A model generated the notes under the pieces. That model did no database searches and was not told where the DNA came from. It worked only from the letters and a program-made list of their open reading frames with translations. A program made the translations under genes and the position numbers. From Oculatella sp. LEGE 06141 (GTDB lineage Bacteria; Cyanobacteriota; Cyanobacteriia; Elainellales; Elainellaceae): a stretch of DNA of 53,600 nt. The stretch is from NCBI RefSeq assembly GCF_015207605.1, contig NZ_JADEWO010000045.1, positions 1-53,600 on the forward strand. The letters are read 5' to 3'. Shown here piece by piece: positions 19,204 through 28,080 of this stretch (its first letter is position 1; the number at the start of each line of letters is the position of its first letter).

Positions 19204-21537
19204 ATGAGCTTTTTTGAACCGCACGATCCCTGGCTGGGTGAACCCATTGGTGACTGGATTGGCCTTCCTCCAGTGGTTGACCCCTGGCTGGGTCAGTTGG
19301 TCGGTGAGCGCGATCGCTATCGCCTTGAGAGTCGTTTGGGCAGCGGCGGCATGGGAGAAGTCTTTCTGGCAACCGATACGCTGCTGGATCAGCCCGTTGC
19401 GCTAAAGCTGCTGAGTGACAAACTGGCAACGGCTGACTTACGAAAGCGATTTGAGCGAGAGGTGGCGGTGTGCGCGGCACTTCGAAGCGAGCATATTGTT
19501 CACATCAGTGATTACGGCGTGATGCCCGAAGGCTACCCCTTTTATGTAATGGAGTACTTGCAAGGGCAAACCCTCGATCAGGTAATGCGGCAAGAGTGCC
19601 AGATATCGGTTGAGCGCACGATCAACATCATCACTCAAATTTGTGCAGGGTTACAGTTGGCTCATGATGGGGTGCGGCTGCGGCATGAGGGCACCAGCAA
19701 ACGGGTGAAAGTGGTGCATCGCGATCTTAAACCGGGCAATATTTTTTTGGTGCCCACCGCTCTGGGCGAACTTGCCAAAATTTTAGACTTTGGCATCGCC
19801 AAAATCCACACCGATCAGGCTGATTTCACGAATATCACCAACGTGTTTCTGGGAACATTTCGCTACGCTGCTCCAGAACAGTTTGAAATTGGTAAAGGTG
19901 TAGATGAACGGACAGATATCTACAGCCTGGGCATGATTCTGTATAGAATGCTGACGGGAACCAATCCGTTTGGATTTGATGATTTGTCGAGACAGGTGAG
20001 TGGCGCAGCCTGGGGAGTGGCTCATTTAACAAAACCCACGCTGCCGCTGAGGGCACAACCGAACTGTAGCCATTTGCCGTTAGAACTTGAAGACGTGGTG
20101 ATGCGCTGTCTGGAGAAATCGCCCGACGATCGGTTTTCCTCAGTACGAGCGTTGAGTCAGGCATTGGAAGCGGCTATTGATGCGATCGATCCTGCCGTGG
20201 CGCAACAACCGAGCCGCTGGTTAAACTGGCTGCCGTTTGTTGGCAGGGCATCTCGCAACCGAGTCCGCAGAGCCAAGCATCCGACCTCATCGCTGACGAC
20301 CCAAGCGCTGCACCACAGGACTGGCGCATCCAGTACATCTCTGGTTGCACCATTAGAACTCACAGCAGCAGAACTCACGACACATCCATCTGAACTCGCC
20401 CATCAACCCGCTATCGATTCGGACACGCAATCTACCTGGTCTCTGGCTGGCAAGTCATCTAGCCATGCGATCGAGGTGGCGGCAGGGCGATCGCCCCACA
20501 AACCAACCCTGCTGCTGGCTGGAGCAGGCATCACAGCCGCGATCGCTCTGGTCATTTCGCTGTCTTCGATGTTGTCGGTTATCTCCCAAAGTCCTTTCAC
20601 CCCAACCGAAGAACGCCCTAACCAGGGCGAGGAATTGCCTTCCCCGGTTAACCCGCTACCCGTGGCAACGAAAACCTACACAGGTCATGCCGATACGGTT
20701 TGGACAGTGGCAACCAGTCCCGACTTGAAGACCTTCGTTAGCGGCAGCTACGACAGAACCATTAAAGTCTGGGATTTACAATCGGGTGCCCTGCTTGACA
20801 CCCTGGAAGGCCATCAGGACGCAGTGAGGGATGTCGCCATCAGCACAGATGGCACTACTTTGGTCAGCGGTAGCGGCGATAAAACGATTAAGGTTTGGGA
20901 TCTGCAAACCCGGCAAGTTCTGCGAACGTTATCTGGTCATTCTGGCCCGGTCTGGTCGGTTTCGATCAGCCCTGATAAAACGACGATCGCCAGCGGCAGC
21001 TATGATGGCACCATCAAGATCTGGAACCTGAATACAGGAGAGATGATTCGAGCGCTGCCAGATCATTACGACTCGGTCTGGTCGGTTGCCATTAGCCCCA
21101 ACGGACAAACCCTGGTCAGCGGTAGCTATGACGGCACCCTTAGAGTTTGGAACGTGCGAACCGGAGAAGAACTGCACACGCTGCGTGGACATACCGATGC
21201 GGTTCGTGCGGTTGCCGTTAGCGCCGATAGCCAACTGGTTGCGAGTGGCAGTTGGGATAAGACGGTCAGGATATGGGATCTACAAACTGGGGAATTGCTG
21301 CGTACCCTGTCTGGTCATAGCGATCGCGTAGTCTCCGTTGCCATTGATCCGGCTGGCAAAACCCTGGCTAGCGGCAGCCTGGACAAAACCATTAAGGTGT
21401 GGGATCTGCAAACCGGAGAGCAGCTCCACACGCTGTCTGGACATAGCGATTGGGTGAATGCGATCGCCTATACGCGCGATGGTAAAGCGCTGGTCAGCGG
21501 CAGCAAAGACACCACTGCCAGAGATTGGCAGTTTTAA
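19204..21537 (+). CDS. Membrane-anchored Ser/Thr protein kinase with C-terminal WD40 propeller
   Basis: 777 residues. An N-terminal doublet of DPWLG motifs (residues 8-12 and 26-30) precedes a PknB-type kinase domain (about 37-335): G-loop LGSGGMGEV, K68 in VALKLL, HRDLKPGN at 172-179 and DFG at 195-197, so it should be active. A proline/threonine-rich linker leads to one membrane helix (about 434-457). Seven WD40 repeats fill about residues 490-777, each with GH...W-D/N motifs and SGS-D-T-I/V-W ends, enough for a complete seven-bladed propeller. The kinase would be cytoplasmic and the propeller on the other side, as in known cyanobacterial receptor kinases. The substrate is unknown; the propeller may bind proteins or ligand. 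Confidence 0.95.
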   Translation: MSFFEPHDPWLGEPIGDWIGLPPVVDPWLGQLVGERDRYRLESRLGSGGMGEVFLATDTLLDQPVALKLLSDKLATADLRKRFEREVAVCAALRSEHIVHISDYGVMPEGYPFYVMEYLQGQTLDQVMRQECQISVERTINIITQICAGLQLAHDGVRLRHEGTSKRVKVVHRDLKPGNIFLVPTALGELAKILDFGIAKIHTDQADFTNITNVFLGTFRYAAPEQFEIGKGVDERTDIYSLGMILYRMLTGTNPFGFDDLSRQVSGAAWGVAHLTKPTLPLRAQPNCSHLPLELEDVVMRCLEKSPDDRFSSVRALSQALEAAIDAIDPAVAQQPSRWLNWLPFVGRASRNRVRRAKHPTSSLTTQALHHRTGASSTSLVAPLELTAAELTTHPSELAHQPAIDSDTQSTWSLAGKSSSHAIEVAAGRSPHKPTLLLAGAGITAAIALVISLSSMLSVISQSPFTPTEERPNQGEELPSPVNPLPVATKTYTGHADTVWTVATSPDLKTFVSGSYDRTIKVWDLQSGALLDTLEGHQDAVRDVAISTDGTTLVSGSGDKTIKVWDLQTRQVLRTLSGHSGPVWSVSISPDKTTIASGSYDGTIKIWNLNTGEMIRALPDHYDSVWSVAISPNGQTLVSGSYDGTLRVWNVRTGEELHTLRGHTDAVRAVAVSADSQLVASGSWDKTVRIWDLQTGELLRTLSGHSDRVVSVAIDPAGKTLASGSLDKTIKVWDLQTGEQLHTLSGHSDWVNAIAYTRDGKALVSGSKDTTARDWQF

Positions 21538-21571
21538 TAGCCAGTGAGCAAACTACAGAACTTGAACCCCC

Positions 21572-22000
21572 TCATCCCTTTCGTTCCCAGCGAAACTTTC
21601 GGTCTGCCTCGGTGATAGGAACATCATTGATGCTGGCCTCTCGCCTCTGCATCAATCCATTTTCGGCAAACTCCCATTGTTCATTTCCGTGAGCGCGATA
21701 CCACTGTCCTGAGTCGTCGTGCCATTCGTACTCAAAGCGAACAGAAATTCGATTGTCGGTAAAGCTCCATAGCTCTTTTTTGAGCCGATAGTCTAATTCT
21801 TTATCCCACTTACGGCGCAAGAACGCCTTGATGTTGTCGCGTCCGGAGAAGAATTCAGCGCGATTACGCCACTGGGAATCGGGCGTGTAGGCAAGCGCAA
21901 CCCGCTCTGGGTCGCGCGTATTCCAGGCATCTTCTGCGGCCTGAACTTTTGCTCTGGCTGTTTCTAACGTAAACGGGGGCAGGGGCGGTTTGGTTTCCAT
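21572..22000 (-). CDS. NTF2-like protein of the DUF1348 family
   Basis: 142 residues. The SnoaL/NTF2-like alpha+beta fold is recognised from [40 protein letters not shown], then [20 protein letters not shown] and EQWEF. DUF1348 proteins are a common, uncharacterised single-domain group; the cone-shaped pocket may bind a small molecule. It lies downstream of the desaturase gene on the same strand but is separated from it by a good terminator, so it is probably transcribed on its own. Confidence 0.88.
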   Translation of the reverse strand: METKPPLPPFTLETARAKVQAAEDAWNTRDPERVALAYTPDSQWRNRAEFFSGRDNIKAFLRRKWDKELDYRLKKELWSFTDNRISVRFEYEWHDDSGQWYRAHGNEQWEFAENGLMQRREASINDVPITEADRKFRWERKG

Positions 22001-22020
22001 TGTGACTGACCAGCAAAAAG

Positions 22021-22059
22021 TAAACAGGCTTTAGTCTCGCCAGAGATAAAGCCTGTTTA
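22021..22059 (-). terminator. Factor-independent terminator of the desaturase gene
   Basis: TAAACAGGCTTTA (22021-22033) pairs perfectly with TAAAGCCTGTTTA (22047-22059). Read on the minus strand, the 13 bp stem is followed directly by CTTTTTG, a proper U-run. It lies 64 nt after the desaturase stop. Confidence 0.85.
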
Positions 22060-22123
22060 CAAGATACCAGACAACAATCTGGCTAATTCTCTGATTACTT
22101 GAATAGTACAGCCAGCGCAATCG

Positions 22124-23002
22124 CTAGTACTTTTCAGTCAAATAAAGAGCCTGTTCATAAACTTTGGTGGGCGGACTTCTTAAATCCCAGACGATGCCAA
22201 ACCACGACAACAGTTTAAGAATGTAATGAGTTACATCAACTTCCCACCAGTAAAAGCCTTGCCGCTCTGAAGCAGGATAATAATGATGATTGTTGTGCCA
22301 GCCTTCACCCAGCGTAATTAAAGCTAGAAATAAGTTGTTGCGGCTATTATCGACCGTATCAAATCGGCGAGTCCCTAAAATGTGGGAGATCGAGTTAATG
22401 GTAAATGTGGAATGATAAAGCAACGTTGTGCTGACGCAAAATCCCCAGATCAGCATTTGCAACCCATTGGTATGGAGTTGAGGAATAAACCGTTGAAACC
22501 CAACTCCTAAAACCGTTACGGCGACTGCCAATGTAATTGGAGCCACCATATGAAATCGATTCAGGTACCGCAGTTCTGGGTATTGAGCAAAGTCGCGAAC
22601 CTTCCGTTCTTCTGTTTTGGAATAGTAGGGGCACAACACCCAACCCACATGAGACCACCAAAAACCACTGCGAACCGGTGAATGAATATCATCTTCTGTG
22701 TCAGTATGGCGATGATGATGACGGTGGTGTGCCGCCCACCAAAGCGGGCCAAGCTGAGCAGCAGCGTTGCCTAAAAGAGCCAGTACGAATTGAAACCAGC
22801 GTGTTGTTTTGTAGGCACGATGGGAGAAATAGCGGTGGTACCCTGCGGTAATGCCAAACATCCGCACAAACCAGAGGAGGAAGCAGGTGATGAGAGCAGT
22901 CCAGCTAAATCCTACCCAGAATGTGAGGAGGCAAGCGATATGAATTGATATAAAAGGAATATTACCCAGAATATCTATTTGACGTTTTTGTCTTGACAGC
23001 AT
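22124..23002 (-). CDS. desC: Acyl-lipid/acyl-CoA delta-9-type fatty acid desaturase
   Basis: 292 residues. All three histidine boxes of the membrane di-iron desaturases are present: HRYFSH at 56-61, HHRHHH at 92-97 and HNNHH at 236-240. They sit between hydrophobic helices at about 13-50, 70-90 and 155-200. Delta-9 enzymes put the first double bond into acyl chains of membrane lipids and maintain fluidity at low temperature. The assignment to delta-9 rests on the HRYFSHRAYKT and EGWHNNHH contexts; the exact regiospecificity is inferred. The promoter region carries a perfect dyad 50-76 nt before the start, and a strong terminator follows the gene. Confidence 0.9.
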   Translation of the reverse strand: MLSRQKRQIDILGNIPFISIHIACLLTFWVGFSWTALITCFLLWFVRMFGITAGYHRYFSHRAYKTTRWFQFVLALLGNAAAQLGPLWWAAHHRHHHRHTDTEDDIHSPVRSGFWWSHVGWVLCPYYSKTEERKVRDFAQYPELRYLNRFHMVAPITLAVAVTVLGVGFQRFIPQLHTNGLQMLIWGFCVSTTLLYHSTFTINSISHILGTRRFDTVDNSRNNLFLALITLGEGWHNNHHYYPASERQGFYWWEVDVTHYILKLLSWFGIVWDLRSPPTKVYEQALYLTEKY

Positions 23003-23051
23003 ACGTGAGGTATTAAGTTAGCTTGGAAAATAGTAACAATTAATGCGAAAC

Positions 23052-23078
23052 ACTTTGTTTAACATATTTCAACAAAGT
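23052..23078. promoter_or_regulatory. Dyad in the desaturase promoter region, possible operator
   Basis: ACTTTGTT (23052-23059) and AACAAAGT (23071-23078) are perfect inverted 8-mers separated by 11 nt, centred about 63 nt upstream of the desaturase start. The size fits a dimeric regulator site. No regulator can be named. Confidence 0.35.
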
Positions 23079-23162
23079 TATATGTTTGATTACGGCGATC
23101 GCCAACCAACGCAACACGGCATTGCGGAACAGATGAATAAATGGGTTTGCTAAACACCCGCT

Positions 23163-23191
23163 GTAGGGGCATCGCCATGCAATACCCCTAC
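23163..23191. repeat. Short palindromic intergenic repeat
   Basis: GTAGGGG (23163-23169) pairs with CCCCTAC (23185-23191), extended by a GCAT/ATGC inner pairing. This form of GTAGGGG...CCCCTAC hairpin is a common dispersed intergenic repeat in cyanobacteria. The rest of the 454 nt region 23003-23456 holds no gene I can support. Confidence 0.55.
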
Positions 23192-23456
23192 AAAATTAAT
23201 ATCATATGTTCGGCAATACCCAACGACTCTGGCTCTGGTCAACCAACGGCCAACTCAACTTGCTAAGCGGCTGTTTGGAAAGGATTAGAAGTATTAGGTG
23301 CCTCCTGTAAGGGCTTAGCATCCGATCCAGAAGTAGTGCCCATAGCTGGCTTCCCGCAGAGTATGCCACGCCCTACAAGTGTCGAGCTACAAATCAGACT
23401 TTTGAACCATCCCCTTATGAAAGAGACGAAGCAACCCCGCTCCTAAGTTCCTGGTT

Positions 23457-24098
23457 TTATTCTCGAACGGTGGTAGTCGTTGTAGCCGTGGCTCGAGGAT
23501 GGCGAGTACCAACAGATGCTCCGATAAGAGCTGCAACCAATCCTAGCAACGAACCCAAAGCAAACGACCAGCCCACTTTTGCAGCGTTACCCGCTATATC
23601 ACGGGTCTGTTGCGCGGTGGCTCCTGTAGTTGCATCTGGAGCCGGAACCCCGCCTTGCTGCGCTTGATTGATGATTTCTCCGGCGTTTGATGCTACTATG
23701 CCAAACGCTCCTGTGACTCCGCTGGTGAGCAACCAGGCGCTAATTGCCAGTGTTGTCGCCCACAGGATAGCGCCATTCAATAAGGCAGTGCTTCGGTTCA
23801 TTGGGCCACAGGCACGAGCCGTTACCCATCCCCCAATAAACAGCGCAATTAACAAACTGATAATTGACCAAATGCCAACAGCTGAGCCAACATCACCCAC
23901 ATTGGAACGGGGTGCATCTGAGCCTGCGATTGTAGTTAAACCGATTGCCGCTCCTAATGCACTCAAGACCAGTTGAGTACTTAAAGCGACAACTAATCCA
24001 GCAATAATGGGACCCCAACGTACCCGATCATGATAGTCCGCTACTGGAACGGCAGCTCGTTCAACAACTCGGTCTATCGGTCTATCAGTGTAAGCCAT
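23457..24098 (-). CDS. Glycine/alanine-rich multi-pass membrane protein
   Basis: 213 residues. After a charged N-terminus (MAYTDRPIDRVVERAAVPVA) comes RVRWGPIIAGLVVALSTQLV, the W-G-x-I-x-A-G motif of a widespread unnamed membrane family, with four helices (about 28-55, 72-98, 106-132, 172-196). The loop between helices 3 and 4 is rich in alanine, glutamine and threonine, and the C-terminus is a poly-threonine tail ending TVRE. The function is unknown. In other bacteria such proteins often accompany stress and PRC-barrel proteins, and here two PRC-barrel/DUF2382 genes lie divergently across a ~790 nt gap. Confidence 0.75.
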   Translation of the reverse strand: MAYTDRPIDRVVERAAVPVADYHDRVRWGPIIAGLVVALSTQLVLSALGAAIGLTTIAGSDAPRSNVGDVGSAVGIWSIISLLIALFIGGWVTARACGPMNRSTALLNGAILWATTLAISAWLLTSGVTGAFGIVASNAGEIINQAQQGGVPAPDATTGATAQQTRDIAGNAAKVGWSFALGSLLGLVAALIGASVGTRHPRATATTTTTVRE

Positions 24099-24885
24099 CG
24101 CTTAATTACTCCTTGTGAAGCTAGATGTGAAGCTATATGAAAAGAACGAACTCTATTCAAAAGTAATTTCAAGGTATGTTGATGGTCGAACTTATGAACC
24201 TATCAACAGGAATAGAAACGGTGTGCCTTTTTAAAAGTTAACCAGATAAAAAAGTTTTAAAAACTGTAGTTTTCAAACCAAATTATTTTTTGCTACATTG
24301 AGAGCTTTGGTTAACTTCCAATCTGGCGCTTTACCCAGACCAGAACTTAAAAATTTGACGTTGTGCAATTGACGTTGTGCAATTTGTGCAATATGAGATA
24401 GCAAATGAGAAATTGACGCTCACTTCAAGCGGCTGAATATCTTGTTGAGAGATCATCTTGCAGGTGTTAGCACCGCTCGAACGACTCCTGAATTGCCCAA
24501 CCAGCATAAGGTGTAAGCGCTGAGCCAAATAGGAACGCTGCATCAGAAACGTTTTGCATTAACCTCTGCAATCTCTACATTTGAGGCGAATACAAAATGG
24601 TTGATGCTTTTCAGACCACTTCAAATCAAGGCTTGTCGCTCTCATTATCCTGCCGCTTCAATAGCTATCCTTTGATATTTGCACCACTGTTGCGTTTTAG
24701 CCAGGCAATTCGCACATTTATAATCACCCCGTTTGCCTTCATGGCTTATCCAGTATTTTAATCATTGTTGCTCAATCTATGGAAGCAAGCTTGATAGTCC
24801 ACCTCCAGAAGGATGTTGGAGTCCAACAAAGTTTTTATCGTTCAGGTGAGTTTGACGCAAACATAGGAAACTTAAGGAAAGCAAC
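24099..24885. other. Long intergenic region upstream of PRC-barrel gene
   Basis: 787 nt with low GC and no supportable gene. It separates the divergent membrane-protein and PRC-barrel genes and should hold both promoters. The only structure seen is a short tandem repeat at 24355-24391. Confidence 0.5.
24355..24391. repeat. Tandem 14 bp repeat
   Basis: TTGACGTTGTGCAA occurs twice head to tail (24355-24368, 24369-24382), followed by a truncated third copy TTTGTGCAA (24383-24391). Slippage is the likely origin; tandem binding sites are possible, as TTGTGCAA is repeated three times. Confidence 0.7.
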
Positions 24886-25884
24886 ATGGCTCTCTATAAA
24901 ATTAAAGACTTCGATCCAGATTATCGTCAGCACTTTGACGACAAAGATATCCTGGGGTTCGATCTCTACAGCGGAGATGAGAAAGTTGGTTCCGTTGACA
25001 ATCTTTTGGTTGACGAAGCTGGAAACTTCCGCTATTTCGTGATTAACACAGGAATCTGGGTGTTTGGCAAGAAAGTATTGCTGCCCATTGGTCGCGCCCG
25101 GATTTCCCACAGCGATCGCCGAGTGTATGCGGATGGTTTAACGCAGTCGCAAGTGGAAAACCTGCCCAACTACGACGAGAACATGACCCTCGACTATGAT
25201 CACGAAGAGCAAGTGAGAGGTGTATATCGTCCAACTGCTACCACACCGGGTACGGCTACCGTCGATCGCTCTACTACTTTAGGCAGCACCTCGCTCGATC
25301 GCTCTACTACAACCCCAGGCAACGCTCCCGTCGATCGTTCCACTGGTACCCCTGCTGCGGGTCGAGCCGCTTACGATCGCAATAGCTATAGCTACGATCG
25401 TGATCCCGATTTGTACAACATAAACGAGCAAAACCACCAGAACCTCAAGCTGTACGAAGAGCGGTTGATCGCAAACAAAACCCGCCAGAAGACCGGAGAG
25501 GTCACGGTTGGCAAACATGTGGAAACGGAAACCCAGCGCGTTTCTGTACCTGTTGAGAAAGAGCGTGTAGTGGTAGAACGCACGACTCCTACGGGTGCTG
25601 GCACGGCAGTGAATCCGGGTGACGCTAGCTTCCGCGAAGGTGAAGTGGCTCGTATGGATGTCTACGAAGAGACTCCCGATATCCACAAAGAAGCTTTTGT
25701 ACGGGAAGAAGTGAAGGTTAGAAAAGAAGTTGACCGGGATACAGTAAATGCCGAAGAGCAACTTCGCCGTGAAGAGCTAGACGTTAATACAGAAGGCCGT
25801 CCCAACGTAGACAGAGGGATCAATCAGCGTTCGGGAACAGATAGACGCACTGATCAACGTCCTGGCAACCGCGATCGCATCTAA
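24886..25884 (+). CDS. PRC-barrel plus DUF2382 stress-type protein (copy 1)
   Basis: 332 residues, cytoplasmic and very charged. A PRC-barrel domain fills about residues 1-100 (LGFDLYSGDEKVGSVDNLLV, then YFVINTGIWVFGKKVLLPIG). A linker with four VDRST/LDRST-type repeats (about 125-150) leads to a DUF2382 domain from about 185 (LKLYEERLIANKTRQKTGEV) ending with alternating charged strands (EEVKVRKEV). The tail repeats NQRSGTDRRTDQ. Proteins of this make-up (YsnF/AvaK-like) are linked to general, oxidative or water stress, but the biochemical role is unknown. A good AAGGAAAG ribosome-binding site precedes the ATG. A second copy follows after 117 nt. Confidence 0.9.
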   Translation: MALYKIKDFDPDYRQHFDDKDILGFDLYSGDEKVGSVDNLLVDEAGNFRYFVINTGIWVFGKKVLLPIGRARISHSDRRVYADGLTQSQVENLPNYDENMTLDYDHEEQVRGVYRPTATTPGTATVDRSTTLGSTSLDRSTTTPGNAPVDRSTGTPAAGRAAYDRNSYSYDRDPDLYNINEQNHQNLKLYEERLIANKTRQKTGEVTVGKHVETETQRVSVPVEKERVVVERTTPTGAGTAVNPGDASFREGEVARMDVYEETPDIHKEAFVREEVKVRKEVDRDTVNAEEQLRREELDVNTEGRPNVDRGINQRSGTDRRTDQRPGNRDRI

Positions 25885-25913
25885 GCGATGATGCTCCAGA
25901 AACGGAAGCCAGA

Positions 25914-25969
25914 TAAGCCCTAGGGCTTAGAACTAACTATGTCAGGCAGGGCTATTGAAGCTCTGCCTG
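25914..25969. terminator. Two stem-loops between tandem PRC-barrel genes
   Basis: TAAGCCCTAGGGCTTA (25914-25929) is nearly a perfect palindrome. CAGGCAGGGCT (25943-25953) pairs with AGCTCTGCCTG (25959-25969) over a 5 nt loop with one mismatch. They may attenuate or end transcription between the two paralogues. Confidence 0.5.
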
Positions 25970-26001
25970 TGATCGTATAAGCGTATAAACAAGGAAATAG
26001 T

Positions 26002-27075
26002 ATGGCACTTTTAAGATTTGAAGATTTTGTTAGAAACAATCGTGAAGCGTCGGACAGCAATAACATTCAGGGGTTTGACGTGTATGGCGATCGCGACGAG
26101 AAGATCGGCAAAATTGTAGATATTTTGATCGATGACACTAACCGTTTTCAATATTTGGTGGTAAACCTGAGCAGTTGGATTGCGGGTAAGCAAGTGCTGT
26201 TACCCCTGACCAGTCACCAGGTTGACCCTAATCGGCACCGCATTTATGTACATGGTTTAACCAAGTCACATGCCACAGAAATGCCAGCGTATAACAAAAA
26301 TGTAACGGCTGCTCATAATCGTGAATCGACTCGAACAGACTATCACTATCCGGGCAGTATAGAAACCTCTGCACCACTAGAAACGTCGTTACCATTGGAT
26401 ACCCCCAGAGTCGTGGATATCCCAGAAGTAAACACTCAGTCGGCTCCGGTTCCTGAAACCAGACCCACTGTGGTGCCGCTCAGCCAGGTTCCCCCGCAGC
26501 AGCCTTTGAATGCACCAACGCAACCCGTGGTAGAGCGCAGCCAGGTTGCTCCTACCTTCCCCGAACCCACTGCCGACAGGGTTATGCCTGAGGCGACTTA
26601 TCAGCCCGCGAGACGGTCTGAGCCTGTATCCCCTGCTCCTGTACCAAAAACCACCGTTGAGGAAACCATTCAACTGTTAGAAGAACGATTGGTTGTTCAT
26701 CCCAACAAGCGCAAAATTGGGGAGGTAGTTGTTCGCAAGGAAATTGAAACTCGAATCGTTGAAGTGCCCATTCGACGAGAGAAATTGATTGTAGAGCAAG
26801 TCAGTCCAGAGTACAAGACGCTGGCGATCGTGGACTTGGGAGACAAAGATGGTGTCGAAAAGGACAGGCTGGAGAGAGAGCTATCTAACGCAGCTAACTT
26901 GAATGCTCGACCGACCGTGAGCAATAAGTTTACCTCAGCAAGAGCGGCCAGTCAGTATTTAGAGGAGATTGCCAATCAGCCGAATGCTGGATCTGAGCAA
27001 GTCCAGGTAACTATTGTGTTGCAAGATCCTGAGCAGCAATCGACCTACGATCGCCAACCGATCGACAGAATCTAA
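26002..27075 (+). CDS. PRC-barrel plus DUF2382 stress-type protein (copy 2)
   Basis: 357 residues, paralogue of the upstream gene. The PRC-barrel is at about 1-100 (IQGFDVYGDRDEKIGKIVDI, then YLVVNLSSWIAGKQVLLPLT). A long proline-rich linker (about 115-215, e.g. VPETRPTVVPLSQVPPQQPL) replaces the VDRST repeats of copy 1. The DUF2382 domain starts near 223 (IQLLEERLVVHPNKRKIGEV) but is shorter and followed by a distinct C-terminal segment about 290-345 (SARAASQYLEEIANQ, VQVTIVLQDPEQ). The two genes diverged after duplication. AAGGAA before the ATG is a fair ribosome-binding site. The gene converges on ndhK. Confidence 0.88.
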   Translation: MALLRFEDFVRNNREASDSNNIQGFDVYGDRDEKIGKIVDILIDDTNRFQYLVVNLSSWIAGKQVLLPLTSHQVDPNRHRIYVHGLTKSHATEMPAYNKNVTAAHNRESTRTDYHYPGSIETSAPLETSLPLDTPRVVDIPEVNTQSAPVPETRPTVVPLSQVPPQQPLNAPTQPVVERSQVAPTFPEPTADRVMPEATYQPARRSEPVSPAPVPKTTVEETIQLLEERLVVHPNKRKIGEVVVRKEIETRIVEVPIRREKLIVEQVSPEYKTLAIVDLGDKDGVEKDRLERELSNAANLNARPTVSNKFTSARAASQYLEEIANQPNAGSEQVQVTIVLQDPEQQSTYDRQPIDRI

Positions 27076-27085
27076 CGTCTCGTAA

Positions 27086-27102
27086 GGTGGGCAATGCCCA
27101 CC
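27086..27102. terminator. Stem-loop between PRC-barrel copy 2 and ndhK
   Basis: GGTGGGC (27086-27092) pairs with GCCCACC (27096-27102) over AAT, flanked by GTAA/CTAC. This resembles the widespread GTAGGTGGGC...GCCCACCCTAC repeat of cyanobacteria and lies in the 39 nt between convergent stops, where it can act on both strands. Confidence 0.55.
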
Positions 27103-27114
27103 CTACTTGGAGGT

Positions 27115-27876
27115 TTAATCAGGAGCAGAACCGCGATCGATCGCCTCTTTGTTATCTTTCTGGAGAGATGTGGGAAGGGGTATTCCTATCGAAGACGCTA
27201 ACGCTTCGGGGGGCGCGGTTCGGCTGGGCGATCGCAGATATTCACCCGTCAAAATGGCTGATCCGGGCTTCATATTGTGACGAATGCTGTAATATCGATT
27301 GGTTTGTCCTAATGACTCTTGCTCCTGCCATGAGTTGTTAGAGATTTTTTTCCGCAACTTGATGATGCCATCGATTACGGCCTCTGGACGCGGTGGACAT
27401 CCCGGAATATACACATCGACGGGAAGCAGCTTATCGGCTCCACGAACCGCCGTTGGAGAGTCGGCGCTAAACATGCCGCCTGTAATCATACAAGCGCCCA
27501 TCGCAATTACATACTTGGGGTCAGGCATTTGCTCGTAAAGACGCATAGTCGGTTGAGACATTTTCACGTTTAACGTGCCTGCCAGGATGATTAAATCAGC
27601 CTGTCGGGGGCTGGAGCGAGGAATCAAACCAAACCGATCAAAGTCGAACCGGGAACCAATTAACGCCGCAAATTCAATAAAACAACAGGCTGTTCCGTAG
27701 AGCAATGGCCACAAGCTAGAAAGCCGTGCCCAATTGTAGAGGTCATCCACTGTGGTTAAAATAACGTTCTCGGAAAGCTGCTGGGTAGTTGTGGGATAAT
27801 CAATTGGATTAATGATCTGATCCTGGGGCGCAGATGGTGAATTGAGTTGCTGTAGCGCATCAAAGTTTGAATTCAT
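27115..27876 (-). CDS. ndhK: NADH-quinone oxidoreductase subunit K / NuoB-type, outside any ndhCKJ cluster
   Basis: 253 residues. NdhK carries the last iron-sulfur cluster (N2 type) of the cyanobacterial NDH-1 complex on the cytoplasmic arm. The four ligand cysteines are all present: C64-C65 in [10 protein letters not shown]129 in MGACMITGG and C160 in PGCPPRPE. It has a ~40-residue N-terminal extension before the conserved [12 protein letters not shown]. ndhC and ndhJ, its usual neighbours, are missing on both sides. Deviations from the usual cyanobacterial sequence ([39 protein letters not shown]) hint that it may be a second, non-clustered copy; that is an inference. Confidence 0.9.
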   Translation of the reverse strand: MNSNFDALQQLNSPSAPQDQIINPIDYPTTTQQLSENVILTTVDDLYNWARLSSLWPLLYGTACCFIEFAALIGSRFDFDRFGLIPRSSPRQADLIILAGTLNVKMSQPTMRLYEQMPDPKYVIAMGACMITGGMFSADSPTAVRGADKLLPVDVYIPGCPPRPEAVIDGIIKLRKKISNNSWQEQESLGQTNRYYSIRHNMKPGSAILTGEYLRSPSRTAPPEALASSIGIPLPTSLQKDNKEAIDRGSAPD

Positions 27877-28080
27877 ATTACTCTCACTCAGATTAACGTT
27901 GGTTTAAAATTCGGGCATTGCTGAATGGAGGATGAACCGTTAATAGGGCACAACTCTAATCGCCCTCAGAATTCTTCATGTCTGGAAATTTTATCGGTTC
28001 GGACGTTTCCTGGAATTGGGACGTAGGGAACGATTCATCCGACCAGCAACACCATTACTGCTACTGCCAGGGCAAGCCTA

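Noticed and set aside
25279-25761. 160-residue minus-strand frame inside PRC-barrel copy 1
   Set aside because: Lies entirely opposite a recognised DUF2382 gene and has no supported start.
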